Shown here: positions 1 to 7,671 of the stretch, one piece after another | How positions within the stretch are numbered: the stretch's first letter is position 1 | Layout: every line of letters begins with the position of its first letter | Origin: CAZFQG01 sp964520785 | GTDB taxonomy: Bacteria; Planctomycetota; Planctomycetia; Pirellulales; Thermoguttaceae | DNA: 21,850 nt | NCBI GenBank assembly: GCA_964520785.1 | Contig: CAZFQG010000106.1 | Coordinates: forward strand, 1 to 21,850 | Direction: 5' to 3' | Translations under genes and position numbers: made by a program | The notes under the pieces: generated by a model | Seen by the model: only the letters and a program-made list of their open reading frames with translations | What the model was told of the DNA's origin: nothing | Databases searched by the model: none

Positions 1-1
1 T

Positions 2-1273
2 CTCGGCCGGGGCGACGTCGACGCGAAACCGGGCGACAGGATCGGCAAAGGGGACATCCGGCTGCGTTCGATGAAAGAAACGTTGGACTTCGGAATCGAG
101 CGGGGTTGGGTTCAGATCATCTTCGGGCACATCGGCCGCGACCCGCAAGGATCGCTCGAGAAGGTGGCGGGGCGGTTGGGTGAAATCCTCGGCCGCGAGG
201 TGGAACTGATCGAGGATTGGCTCGACCCCGAGACGATGACGATTACCGACGACGTCGCGCAAGCGGTTCAGTCGGCCCGGCCCGGGGCGGTGATCGTGCT
301 GCAGAACACGCGGAAGTACGACATCGAGCGGGTATTGTGGAAGGCGAAGGAAGCCGATCTGGAAGGTCTCGCCGAACCGCTGACGAAACTCGCCAACGAG
401 TTCGCCGAGAAGGTCGCCCAGGTGTACGTCCACGAGGCCTTTTCCGCCGGCAACCTGGACGCCTCGAGCGTGGTCGTTCCGGCCGCGATGGAGAGGGTGG
501 CGTTGGGCAGGTATCTGGCCGAGCAGTTCGAGCAGCACCTCCGCGAGTGCCTGAAGGCCGACATGGTCGTCTTCAGCGGTCTGAAAATCGACAAGCTGAA
601 CAATCTCGAGGCGATGATGAACGGCGGGAGCATCAAGTGGGTCATAACGGCCGGGTCCGTCGCCATGTCGTTGAAGAAGGCGGCCGCGGAACTCGACGGC
701 GAAGCGTTCTCCATCGGCGCCAGCGAAGACCCCGCCAACAAGGACGAGCCGTACTACATTCCGCCGGAGCGGATCGAGCAGGCGAAGAAGCTGGTACAAA
801 AGGGCCGCGACGAGGGAGTCGAGTTCTTCATGCCGGTCGACTTCAAGCTCGAGGACGGAACCGTCGTCGAGGCGCTCGGCCCGAAAGACCAGCAGTTCGA
901 CATCGGTCCGAAGTCGATCGAGCACTTCGAGGAGGCGGTATCGAAGTATCTGGAGTCGAAGCCCGCCTGTCGTAGCTGCTGCGGTTGCGGAGCCTCGCCG
1001 CGCGGCATCGTATTTCACAACGGCGTTTTCGGAATGTTCGAGGACCCGCGTTTCGAAGAGGGGACCAAGGCCTTCACGCGGCAGCTCAAGCGGATGACGG
1101 ACGAAGGCATCCACGTCTACGTCGGCGGCGGCGAAGGGGGCAAGTCGGTCGAGAAATACGGCGAGCCGGACTGGATCACCTACTGCTTCACCGCCGGCGG
1201 CACGGTCCTCACCGCGCTGGGCGGCCGGACGATCCCCTATCTCCTGGCCCTGAAGCTGGCCGCGGAAGAATAA
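2..1273 (+). CDS. Divergent phosphoglycerate kinase-like protein (5' end outside window)
   Basis: The reading frame is open to the left edge, so the true start lies upstream. The first in-frame ATG (71) is internal, because the codons before it already match the PGK N-terminus (R-G-D-V-D-A-K-P-G, then D-I-R-L-R). PGK transfers phosphate between 1,3-bisphosphoglycerate and ADP in glycolysis, in the cytoplasm. Family landmarks follow in order: G-H-I-G-R, L-Q-N-T-R, G-L-K at about 590, D-I-G-P-K-S at about 900, N-G-V-F-G-M-F-E at about 1020, and G-G-G-E-G-G near the C-terminus. Departures from the family are clear. The H-R-x-H-A-S substrate motif reads G-N-L-D-A-S; G-G-G-D is G-G-G-E; and a cysteine cluster C-R-S-C-C-G-C (968-988) sits just before the N-G-P-M-G-equivalent. 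The fold assignment is firm. Whether it is the glycolytic enzyme or a repurposed paralogue is open. It converges with truA, 17 bases away. Confidence 0.82.
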   Translation, partial: LGRGDVDAKPGDRIGKGDIRLRSMKETLDFGIERGWVQIIFGHIGRDPQGSLEKVAGRLGEILGREVELIEDWLDPETMTITDDVAQAVQSARPGAVIVLQNTRKYDIERVLWKAKEADLEGLAEPLTKLANEFAEKVAQVYVHEAFSAGNLDASSVVVPAAMERVALGRYLAEQFEQHLRECLKADMVVFSGLKIDKLNNLEAMMNGGSIKWVITAGSVAMSLKKAAAELDGEAFSIGASEDPANKDEPYYIPPERIEQAKKLVQKGRDEGVEFFMPVDFKLEDGTVVEALGPKDQQFDIGPKSIEHFEEAVSKYLESKPACRSCCGCGASPRGIVFHNGVFGMFEDPRFEEGTKAFTRQLKRMTDEGIHVYVGGGEGGKSVEKYGEPDWITYCFTAGGTVLTALGGRTIPYLLALKLAAEE

Positions 1274-1290
1274 GCCCGCGGCGCCATCCC

Positions 1291-2088
1291 TCAGGAATAG
1301 TCGACCCGGACGAGAAACAACCCCCGCGGCGGCGCGGTCGGCCCGGCCGCCTTGCGGTCCTTTGCTTCGAGGATTCGCCGCGGCCACGCATCGTCTCGGC
1401 GGCCGCGGCCGATTTCCACCAGCGAGCCGACGATGGACCGGACCATATTATAGAGGAATCCGTCGGCTTCGATCTCCATTACGATGAAGCCGCGTTCCTG
1501 CCGGTCCTCGCGGCGTACGAAGATATCCATCACCGTTCGAACACTGTCGGGCCGCGGCGCCCCGGTCGTCTCGAAGCCGCGGAAATCGTGCGTTCCGAGA
1601 AGACCCTTCGCGGCGCGGTCCATCGCGGCCGCGTCCAGGGGGTAGCGGACCTGCCAGCAGTAGTCTCTCCGAAAGATCTGCCGATCGCGGCCGTCGTAGA
1701 GGATGTAGCGGTAGCGTTTTCGCAGAGCGTCGCGGATTGGATGGAAGTCGGCGCGAACCTCTTCGACCGCCAGAACCGCGATGTCGAGCGGGAGGTGGGC
1801 GTTGAGTGCCTTTTTCAAGGTATCCGATTCAAGGCGGGTCTCGACGCGCAAACGGACGACCTGGCCAAGGGCATGCACGCCGGCGTCGGTCCGGCCGCTG
1901 GCGAGCGTCCGCGTCCGCTGTCCCGTAACGGCGTTTACCGCGTCTTCAAGGGTTCCTTGAAGGGTCCTCTTTCCCGGCTGCACCTGCCAACCGGCATAGG
2001 CGCCGCCGTCGTAGGAGAGGGTCAACTTGAAGACGCGCCGCGTTGTCGCGACGGCGCCGGCCGTGGTCGAAGGAAGGTCCGCTTGCAA
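1291..2088 (-). CDS. truA: tRNA pseudouridine synthase A
   Basis: TruA converts uridines 38-40 of the tRNA anticodon arm to pseudouridine in the cytoplasm. The protein is 265 residues, the usual length. It shows L-T-L-S-Y-D-G-x-x-Y-x-G-W-Q near the N-terminus, the catalytic motif A-S-G-R-T-D-A-G-V-H-A with its essential aspartate, the K-R-Y-R-Y segment, and the C-terminal F-L-Y-N-M-V-R-x-I-V-G typical of the family. The start is a TTG at 2088, supported by a GGAGG ribosome-binding site at 2097-2101 with an 8-base gap. The family-conserved region begins about 20 residues in, so a short variable leader is expected. A possible promoter lies at 2157-2184. The gene stands alone and converges with the PGK-like gene. 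Confidence 0.95.
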   Translation of the reverse strand: MQADLPSTTAGAVATTRRVFKLTLSYDGGAYAGWQVQPGKRTLQGTLEDAVNAVTGQRTRTLASGRTDAGVHALGQVVRLRVETRLESDTLKKALNAHLPLDIAVLAVEEVRADFHPIRDALRKRYRYILYDGRDRQIFRRDYCWQVRYPLDAAAMDRAAKGLLGTHDFRGFETTGAPRPDSVRTVMDIFVRREDRQERGFIVMEIEADGFLYNMVRSIVGSLVEIGRGRRDDAWPRRILEAKDRKAAGPTAPPRGLFLVRVDYS

Positions 2089-2156
2089 GGAAGTCGCCTC
2101 CAGTAGAACCGCGTGGTCCTCGGTCGTGAAATGTCCGCCGCGACGGCATCCCCTTC

Positions 2157-2184
2157 ATCCTATCCTCCCACGACGGGGCGTCAA
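2157..2184 (-). promoter_or_regulatory. Possible truA promoter
   Basis: On the minus strand, TTGACG (2184-2179) is followed by a 16-base spacer and TAGGAT (2162-2157). Transcription would start near 2150, giving a leader of about 60 bases before the TTG start of truA. The -10 box matches the consensus at only four of six positions, so this is a modest call. Confidence 0.4.
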
Positions 2185-2285
2185 CGCGGGCGCGGTATGC
2201 TGATGTCGCGGTCGATGCCGTTCCCCCATGGGCTGGGCAATCGTTGAGCAATACCGAGCGTTCCCCTCTGGGATAATCGGTTGTG

Positions 2286-2400
2286 TCGTTATAAACGATA
2301 CCCGGGCCCCGGGGGGAACGACCTTGGCGGACCTTTCCGCTCCCAGGGGGGGCCAAATGAACGATAATACGTCCGCTCGTTCAAAACGGCAATGTATAGT
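2286..2400. promoter_or_regulatory. Candidate control region of the HD-GYP gene
   Basis: The 356-base gap 2089-2444 holds no gene that I can support. Within it is a perfect 7-base inverted repeat, TGAACGA (2358-2364) and TCGTTCA (2377-2383), separated by 12 bases. A shorter palindrome TCGTT-ATA-AACGA lies at 2286-2298. Both share the half-site AACGATA (2294-2300 and 2360-2366). TATAGT (2395-2400) could be a -10 box, about 45 bases before the ATG at 2445, but no good -35 box is present at the right distance. The arrangement looks like an operator next to an activator-dependent promoter; this is inference from the repeats alone. Confidence 0.35.
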
Positions 2401-2444
2401 TTAACGAGACAACCCGTTTTCCTGCCCGGCGCGGTACCCCCTTA

Positions 2445-4163
2445 ATGAGTTGCATCTCCGAACACTCAAGCGTGATTCTTCAGAACGCTCTCGGCTGGCT
2501 TCGGGATGCCTTCCGCGTCGATTTCGACGTCTTCGATATCCGGATTAGTGGGCCGCTGCAAGTTTCCGCGGATCAACCGAACCGGGATTGGGGCTTCCAT
2601 TCCCCCTTGTGCGGCACCGTGTCCCGAATCGGTTCCTTCGAGTTCATCGCTTTCGAAGGCGGACTGATCACGGCCGCGTTCCCCCTGGGGCGGAACCAGA
2701 ACCACGACCTGGTCGCGTTGGGGACGTTTTTGGTCGAGCCGGGAGACGGGGCAAGACAGCTCCCTCCGGATACTGCGCGTCGGCTCGGCCTGGAACTCCA
2801 CGGGCTGGACGCGTGGGCCGCCGGCGCTCCGGTTTGGCATCTCCCGACGCTCGAACGGATGTGCAAGCTGGTGATGGCGGCGATCGCGGAGCACCGGCGT
2901 GCCAATATTCTGGAGGCGCGGATTCTCGCCTTGGGAGAGATACTCGGCACGTCGAACGAGGAGGAGATCAGCCTTTTCCGCTATGTTTGCCACGATATGC
3001 GGCATTTCCGGCTTTCGCAGGAAGTGGAGGAAATGGCGAGGTTCGTGGTCGAATGGGCGCAGCACGTCGTTTCGGCCGACAGCGGGTTGGTCCAGTTGTT
3101 CGATAAGCCGACCAGGGAGGATCCTTCCGACCTCGTCACGCGGTTTTTCACGATCGGAGAATGCCCCATTCCCGAGCACCGCTTCGACCGTCTGCTGCGC
3201 GATTTGAACCTGTACGCGTCGCGGACTCTCGAAATCGTGAATATCGGCGAGGAGCATCTGGACGGGACATCCCAGCCAAGCATCCATCAGATGATCTTCG
3301 CGCCGCTGTTCGACGGGGAGACCTATTTGGGACGACTCGCGTTGTTCTCGCACCAGGCGGACAGGAAGTTCGGCCACCGGGACGCGGACCTGCTTTCCTC
3401 CGTCACCGCGATGCTGACGCTGCACCTAGCCAACGCCATGCTCTATCAGGACCAGGCGGAGACCCTGACCGGGCTGGTCCGGGCCCTCTCCAGCGTGATC
3501 GAAGCGAAAGACCCCTATACGTGCGGCCACAGCGACCGGGTGGCGATCATGTCGCGGCGGTTGGCGAAGGAACTCGGCTACGAGGCGAATATCCTGGCGG
3601 ACATCTACTTGGGCGGGCTGCTGCACGACATCGGCAAGATCGGCATTCAGGACACCGTTCTCCGCAAGCCGGGGAACCTCACGCCGAGCGAATTCGAGCA
3701 TATCCGCACGCACGCCCTGGTGGGGTATTCCATCCTCGAAGGTCTCAAACAACTGGACTCCATTCGGCCGATCGTCCTGCATCACCACGAAAGCTGGGAT
3801 GGAAACGGATATCCGCGAGGACTCCGCGGCGAGGACATTCCGCTGCTGGCGCGGATCGTCGCCGTGGCGGACGCCTACGACGCGATGAGCAGCGACCGGC
3901 CCTACCGGCGGCGAATGCAGCGCGAAAGCATTCGGGAAATCTTCCGCAAAGGGGCCGGAAAACAATGGGACCCAAAAGTCATCGGAGCAATCTTCCGCTG
4001 CTGGGACGACATCGAACGGATATCGTTCTCTTTCGGAAACCCTTATCCGATCTCGACCAGCGGCTCGACCTCGCCCGTCTCATCGAACCTGGCTATCAGG
4101 AATTCGGAGGACGAGTTGTGTCCCAGCACGGTTCTGTTGCCGGAATTCGAGATGGACCGGTAG
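2445..4163 (+). CDS. GAF and HD-GYP domain signalling protein (putative cyclic-di-GMP phosphodiesterase)
   Basis: HD-GYP proteins are metal-dependent phosphodiesterases that hydrolyse cyclic di-GMP. In 572 residues, positions 1-160 match nothing I recognise. About 190-330 look like a GAF sensor domain (I-F-A-P-L-F-D-G-E-x-Y-L-G, then a helix with L-x-L-H-L-A-N-A). About 335-515 is the HD-GYP domain. Its metal ligands and signature are intact: G-H362-S-D-R, H394-D395-I-G-K-I-G, H423, H446-H447-H-E, the G-Y-P motif at 455-457 and D476 in V-A-D-A-Y-D-A-M. There is no signal peptide or membrane span, so it is cytoplasmic and probably senses a soluble cue. No clear Shine-Dalgarno precedes the ATG. 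The last 40 codons run antisense to the 3' end of the next gene and look like a low-complexity tail past the domain. Confidence 0.9.
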   Translation: MSCISEHSSVILQNALGWLRDAFRVDFDVFDIRISGPLQVSADQPNRDWGFHSPLCGTVSRIGSFEFIAFEGGLITAAFPLGRNQNHDLVALGTFLVEPGDGARQLPPDTARRLGLELHGLDAWAAGAPVWHLPTLERMCKLVMAAIAEHRRANILEARILALGEILGTSNEEEISLFRYVCHDMRHFRLSQEVEEMARFVVEWAQHVVSADSGLVQLFDKPTREDPSDLVTRFFTIGECPIPEHRFDRLLRDLNLYASRTLEIVNIGEEHLDGTSQPSIHQMIFAPLFDGETYLGRLALFSHQADRKFGHRDADLLSSVTAMLTLHLANAMLYQDQAETLTGLVRALSSVIEAKDPYTCGHSDRVAIMSRRLAKELGYEANILADIYLGGLLHDIGKIGIQDTVLRKPGNLTPSEFEHIRTHALVGYSILEGLKQLDSIRPIVLHHHESWDGNGYPRGLRGEDIPLLARIVAVADAYDAMSSDRPYRRRMQRESIREIFRKGAGKQWDPKVIGAIFRCWDDIERISFSFGNPYPISTSGSTSPVSSNLAIRNSEDELCPSTVLLPEFEMDR

Positions 4164-5833
4164 ATTAACCACTGTTCGTCGCCGACGCGCACCCGCCAAC
4201 CCAACGCCCGGTCTTCCGGCTGGATTTCCAGCGATTCGGCCACCGTCAAGTGCCTCCAGGTAAACGGTTTGTGCATCCGCTTCACTTCGAGGTCGAAGAA
4301 CAGGGGAACCACGATCGACGTCCCTCGCACGGTCCGCCCGAACGCGAGCCCTTGCGGCGTGTCCCTGAGAAATCCGGGTCTGCCGGGATCGTCCCTCCAC
4401 TCGCACAGCGCCAGGGGAAGAACCAGCGCGGCGGGTCGGTCGTGCTTGAGGAACCCTTCGTTCGATTCGCGGGCCGGTTCGAATATCGTCCGGTCCAGCG
4501 TGGGGATCAAGCCGCGGTAGTCCCATGTCGATTCCACCGCGGAGTCATCCAGGATCGTATCGGCGAGATAGACGAACCGGTCCTCCTTCGCGAGAAAGAC
4601 GGCCCTTTGCAGCCGGACATCCTTTTCGAGATCGACTTCCAGCTCCAAATAGTCGCCGCTGTCGTCGCTTATCCAACAGACCTCGACCCATTCGGAAATC
4701 GGTTTCAACGGCGTCCCATCGCGGCGGACCTCGAAATCCCAGTTCCCGGACCAGAGCACTCGCTCGTTCGCCTCCAATTCCATGCGGACGTTCTCCCTCG
4801 GAAACAGGATGCTCAGGCGGAGACTCTCCAAGGACCAATCGGAGCGCATCAGCGCGGCGGCGGCCCATTCACAGTAGTACGAAGTATCGTTCGGCGCCAG
4901 ATCGAAGAATCGCTTCTTCCGCTTAGGGCCGCGGAGCAGCGCGTAGATCGCCTCGTCCTCCTCGTTCCCGCCGGCGGACAGAGACGCCTCCAACAAAGGC
5001 CGAAAATAGGGGGCATCCGAGACTCGCGAAAAGACGCCGGTGCCGTCGCTCCGCGTCATCCGCAGCGCACTTCGAACGGCCCACTCGTACTGGGTCCGAG
5101 CCTCGGAAACCAGCTTCACGCCCTTGATCCGCCGGCAGAGAAGAACAGACCGAGTCCAACACCCCAATAGCATCCGATGGAAACCGAAATAATCCGCATG
5201 GACCAATCCCTGGCCGTCGTTGAGTTCCACGAGGCCCGTTGAGATGGCTTGCGCCCCCCGAGGTCCCAGGTCGCGGGGGACCATCAGTTCCGGAAACTGG
5301 TAGGCCAGAACCAGCGCCGTCTCGCCGGCAACCAGTTGGTGCGTCGTCGGATGGTCATCGAGTGCGAGCCCGGACGCCTCGTCTACATTCTGCGCGAGCC
5401 GTTTTAGCAGTTCCCACCACGACTCGGCCGAGACCGCCTCCGCGACCCAGGCGGCCAAATACGCCCAGGCCAAGGTCGAAACGGCACGTTCCTCCGGCGA
5501 AATCGTCCGCGAGGCGTCCATCGCCAGCCATGCGTCGAGTTGTTCCTGAACGCCGCTGACGGAGTTCTTCGGGGCGCGGCCCTGCTCCGCCGAGCCGAGA
5601 AAGGTGCAGATCGCCGTATCAAGATGGACGCCCCCTCCCCCCCAAAAAAGAACGTCATCGTCGTCGAAACAGCTCCAAACCGCCAAAGGCCGCTTCCTTG
5701 TCGCCAAATGCCGTTTCCATGCGGACCAGGCCGTCTCCGGATTCTCCTCCGCGCACACGCGCTGAAGGACTTTCGGAGCCGGTTTATACCAGTCGTAGGG
5801 CTTCACCGGGAGAATAATCGTGGATTTGTTCAT
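4043..5833 (-). CDS. Unrecognised 596-residue cytoplasmic protein, possible alpha/alpha-toroid plus beta-sandwich
   Basis: I cannot assign a function. The N-terminal half is helix-rich with repeated tryptophan and alanine segments (about 95-330), as in alpha/alpha-toroid proteins such as heparinase-like enzymes. The C-terminal half (about 350-596) is strand-rich, with W-S-G-N-W-D-F-E-V, several Y-L-x-L-E-V-D runs, and an ordered end R-T-V-L-G-H-N-S-S-S-E-F-L-I-A-R-F. No signal peptide is visible. The frame could start at 5986, but the promoter at 5868-5895 places transcription start near 5861. The ATG at 5833, followed by M-N-K-S-T-I-I-L-P, is therefore preferred. A T6-G7 run encodes F-W-G-G-G-G around residues 63-68. 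The 3' end overlaps the HD-GYP gene by 121 bases on the opposite strand. Confidence 0.75.
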   Translation of the reverse strand: MNKSTIILPVKPYDWYKPAPKVLQRVCAEENPETAWSAWKRHLATRKRPLAVWSCFDDDDVLFWGGGGVHLDTAICTFLGSAEQGRAPKNSVSGVQEQLDAWLAMDASRTISPEERAVSTLAWAYLAAWVAEAVSAESWWELLKRLAQNVDEASGLALDDHPTTHQLVAGETALVLAYQFPELMVPRDLGPRGAQAISTGLVELNDGQGLVHADYFGFHRMLLGCWTRSVLLCRRIKGVKLVSEARTQYEWAVRSALRMTRSDGTGVFSRVSDAPYFRPLLEASLSAGGNEEDEAIYALLRGPKRKKRFFDLAPNDTSYYCEWAAAALMRSDWSLESLRLSILFPRENVRMELEANERVLWSGNWDFEVRRDGTPLKPISEWVEVCWISDDSGDYLELEVDLEKDVRLQRAVFLAKEDRFVYLADTILDDSAVESTWDYRGLIPTLDRTIFEPARESNEGFLKHDRPAALVLPLALCEWRDDPGRPGFLRDTPQGLAFGRTVRGTSIVVPLFFDLEVKRMHKPFTWRHLTVAESLEIQPEDRALGWRVRVGDEQWLIYRSISNSGNRTVLGHNSSSEFLIARFDETGEVEPLVEIG

Positions 5834-5867
5834 CGTCGCGGATTCGCATTGGGACGTTTGGTCCGTA

Positions 5868-5895
5868 ATAATACTCTTGTAGGACGTTTTCACAA
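5868..5895 (-). promoter_or_regulatory. Promoter for the 596-residue protein
   Basis: Minus strand TTGTGA (5895-5890), a 16-base spacer, then TATTAT (5873-5868), five of six matches to the -10 consensus. Predicted transcription start is near 5861, 28 bases before the ATG at 5833. This rules against the upstream ATG at 5986. Confidence 0.55.
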
Positions 5896-6061
5896 GGCGT
5901 ACCGGATCGCGCACCCGTTTCGGATCGTCCCGGCCCCATCGCGATCTTACCCGAATTTTCGTCGGACTATCATAAACCGCAGACAAACCGTAGAAAGATT
6001 GGGAATAGAGATAGACTCAAGACGGGTTTAGCGTCGATCACAAACCCAGACGTCATCAAAC

Positions 6062-6089
6062 TTGATCTAACGGCAGAAACTGCTAGACT
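6062..6089 (+). promoter_or_regulatory. Weak candidate promoter for the ydjY-cupin-ligA run
   Basis: TTGATC (6062-6067), a 16-base spacer and TAGACT (6084-6089), each matching the consensus at four of six positions. It is the best candidate I see in the divergent gap 5834-6163, which otherwise holds the minus-strand promoter and no gene. Confidence 0.3.
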
Positions 6090-6146
6090 GACACTCGCTC
6101 TTGGTGATTTCCGAGACGCGCGTTTGATTCCATTTTTCTAGTACCC

Positions 6147-6161
6147 CAGGGCGACTCCCTG
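6147..6161 (+). promoter_or_regulatory. Small hairpin over the ribosome-binding site of the YdjY lipoprotein
   Basis: CAGGG (6147-6151) and CCCTG (6157-6161) are perfect complements around a 5-base loop, ending two bases before the ATG at 6164. The left arm holds the only Shine-Dalgarno-like bases (AGGG), so folding could lower initiation. With a five-base stem this could also be chance. Confidence 0.3.
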
Positions 6162-6163
6162 CC

Positions 6164-7249
6164 ATGCGAACAACTCTTTCCCCTCTATCCGGCCGCGAAC
6201 CGTCGTTCGTCCTGATTGTTTTTGTGCTGGTGGTTGCCGCGTCGATATCCGGCTGCCGCCGGCAGGAGGCTCCGCCCGGGTCCCCCGGCCCGGAATCCGT
6301 CTCCCCCATATCGGACTCGACGGAGCCGACTCCACCCCCCACCGAAGCGGCAGCACCGGCTGACGAGGAAACGCCTGCCCAAGAGCCTGCGACTCAACCC
6401 GGCGCGGACGGGGCCTGGGTTGAACCGGCCCGGTCGGCGGAACGCGAACCGGCCCCCGCCCCACCGGAAGACTGGGACGAAAACCCCGAGGAGGTCGCCT
6501 CCGACTTCGACGGCATGAATCTCGACATGACGCCGGAAGAACTGGCGACTTGGAAGAAAGAACGAGAGGAATTTCGAAAAAAAGAGCTTGAACAGCGTCG
6601 CAAGGCAATCGCCGCTCTTGGCGAGCCACTCGTGGACAACCCGGAGAAGCTCACGCGGCTGGATCCATTTTTTCCGGTATGGATCGACCGAGAAGGCACG
6701 CGGCTGGTAATGCTTGGTGCCGTCGCCCAGGAACGTGCGCCGTTGGAGATGTTCGCCTGCCTCCGTGGAACCAAGGAGCACGAATCGGTCGTCGTCATCG
6801 ACACGAAGGCTTTCATCGTCCACGCGGGGTTGCTGGCGCTGGGAGCGGAGGCGGGGCATCCGGTGCGGTTCCAGCCGGAGTACACCCCGGCCACCGGGAC
6901 GGAAATTGCCATAGACCTCGCCTGGAAAGACAAAGACGGCAAGGTCCAAACGACCAAGGCCCAGGACTGGATCCGCAACGTCGAGACGAATGAACCGCTC
7001 GCAGGGAACTGGGTCTTCGCCGGAAGCGGATTCTGGACCGACGACCAGACCGGAAAACGGCATTATCAAGCGGAGGGGGGCGATTTCATTTGCGTCTCGA
7101 ATTTTCCCAGCGCAATGCTCGACCTGCCCATCGAAAGTACCCAGGCCAACACGGGGCTGATGTTTGAAGCCTTCACGGAGAGAATTCCCCCCAGGGGAAC
7201 CCCCGTGACGGTCATCTTGAAACCTCAACTCAAATCAGAAGAAGAATAG
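6164..7249 (+). CDS. YdjY-domain lipoprotein
   Basis: The 361-residue protein opens with a lipoprotein signal: a hydrophobic stretch F-V-L-I-V-F-V-L-V-V-A-A followed by the lipobox S-I-S-G-C, so Cys31 should be lipidated and the protein anchored to a membrane. Residues 32-105 are a proline-, glutamate- and alanine-rich linker; 120-150 are highly charged. The folded part (about 165-360) resembles the YdjY domain of planctomycete proteins: P-V-W-I-D-R-E, E-M-F-A-C-x-x-G-T-K-E-H-E-S-V-V, V-F-A-G-S-G-F-W-T-D, and C-V-S-N-F-P-S-A-M-L-D-L-P. The molecular role of this domain is unknown to me. It is the first of three closely spaced genes, with the cupin beginning 4 bases after its stop. Confidence 0.85.
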   Translation: MRTTLSPLSGREPSFVLIVFVLVVAASISGCRRQEAPPGSPGPESVSPISDSTEPTPPPTEAAAPADEETPAQEPATQPGADGAWVEPARSAEREPAPAPPEDWDENPEEVASDFDGMNLDMTPEELATWKKEREEFRKKELEQRRKAIAALGEPLVDNPEKLTRLDPFFPVWIDREGTRLVMLGAVAQERAPLEMFACLRGTKEHESVVVIDTKAFIVHAGLLALGAEAGHPVRFQPEYTPATGTEIAIDLAWKDKDGKVQTTKAQDWIRNVETNEPLAGNWVFAGSGFWTDDQTGKRHYQAEGGDFICVSNFPSAMLDLPIESTQANTGLMFEAFTERIPPRGTPVTVILKPQLKSEEE

Positions 7250-7253
7250 CTTC

Positions 7254-7637
7254 ATGAAAATAGTTCCATTCGAACAACTGCCGGCCAGTCCCGTCGAGAC
7301 GCCCGGCGCGATCGGATGCCAGATCCGTTGCCTGATTGGCGAGCCGGACGGCGCGCCGAGTTTCAGTATGCGGCAGTTCACCGTCGCCCCCGGCGGACAC
7401 ACGCCGAAGCACTCCCACAAGCACGAGCACGAAGTCTTCGTCGTCGACGGGACCGGCGTGGTCCTGGAAGGGAACGTCGAGCATCCCCTCCAGCCCGGGA
7501 CGGCCGTTTTCGTTCCGCCGATGCAGGAGCACCAGTTCCAGAATACCGGCGGCAAGCCGCTGAAATTCCTCTGTCTCATTCCGCATCCGCTCCGCGACAT
7601 GGCCGCGCCGTGCACGGCCGCGTGCGGGTGCGACTGA
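7254..7637 (+). CDS. Small cupin-domain protein
   Basis: A 127-residue single-domain cupin. Motif 1 is seen as G-G-H-T-P-K-H-S-H-K-H-E-H-E-V-F-V-V-D-G, with the histidines and glutamate that normally bind a divalent metal. Motif 2 is seen as P-G-T-A-V-F-V-P-P-M-Q-E-H-Q-F-Q-N. The substrate cannot be read from the sequence; small cupins include dioxygenases, isomerases and sensors. The C-terminus carries an unusual C-T-A-A-C-G-C-D tail with three cysteines. It starts 4 bases after the YdjY gene, with a purine-rich AGAAGAAGAA stretch as ribosome-binding site, so the two are almost certainly co-transcribed. Confidence 0.88.
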   Translation: MKIVPFEQLPASPVETPGAIGCQIRCLIGEPDGAPSFSMRQFTVAPGGHTPKHSHKHEHEVFVVDGTGVVLEGNVEHPLQPGTAVFVPPMQEHQFQNTGGKPLKFLCLIPHPLRDMAAPCTAACGCD

Positions 7638-7656
7638 CCTTTTCTCCCGTCGCGTC

Positions 7657-7664
7657 AAGGAGGG
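7657..7664 (+). promoter_or_regulatory. Strong ribosome-binding site of ligA
   Basis: AAGGAGGG, 7 bases before the ATG at 7672, is near-ideal and fixes the ligA start. It follows the cupin stop by 19 bases, which supports co-transcription with independent strong initiation. Confidence 0.8.
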
Positions 7665-7671
7665 CCTTTCG

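Noticed and set aside
985..2106. Long plus-strand open frame of 373 codons
   Set aside because: It is antisense to truA and out of frame with the PGK-like gene; it is rich in arginine and proline, as expected of a shadow frame in GC-rich DNA.
5834..5986. N-terminal extension of the 596-residue protein
   Set aside because: The predicted transcription start near 5861 falls inside it, and the added residues are basic and unordered.
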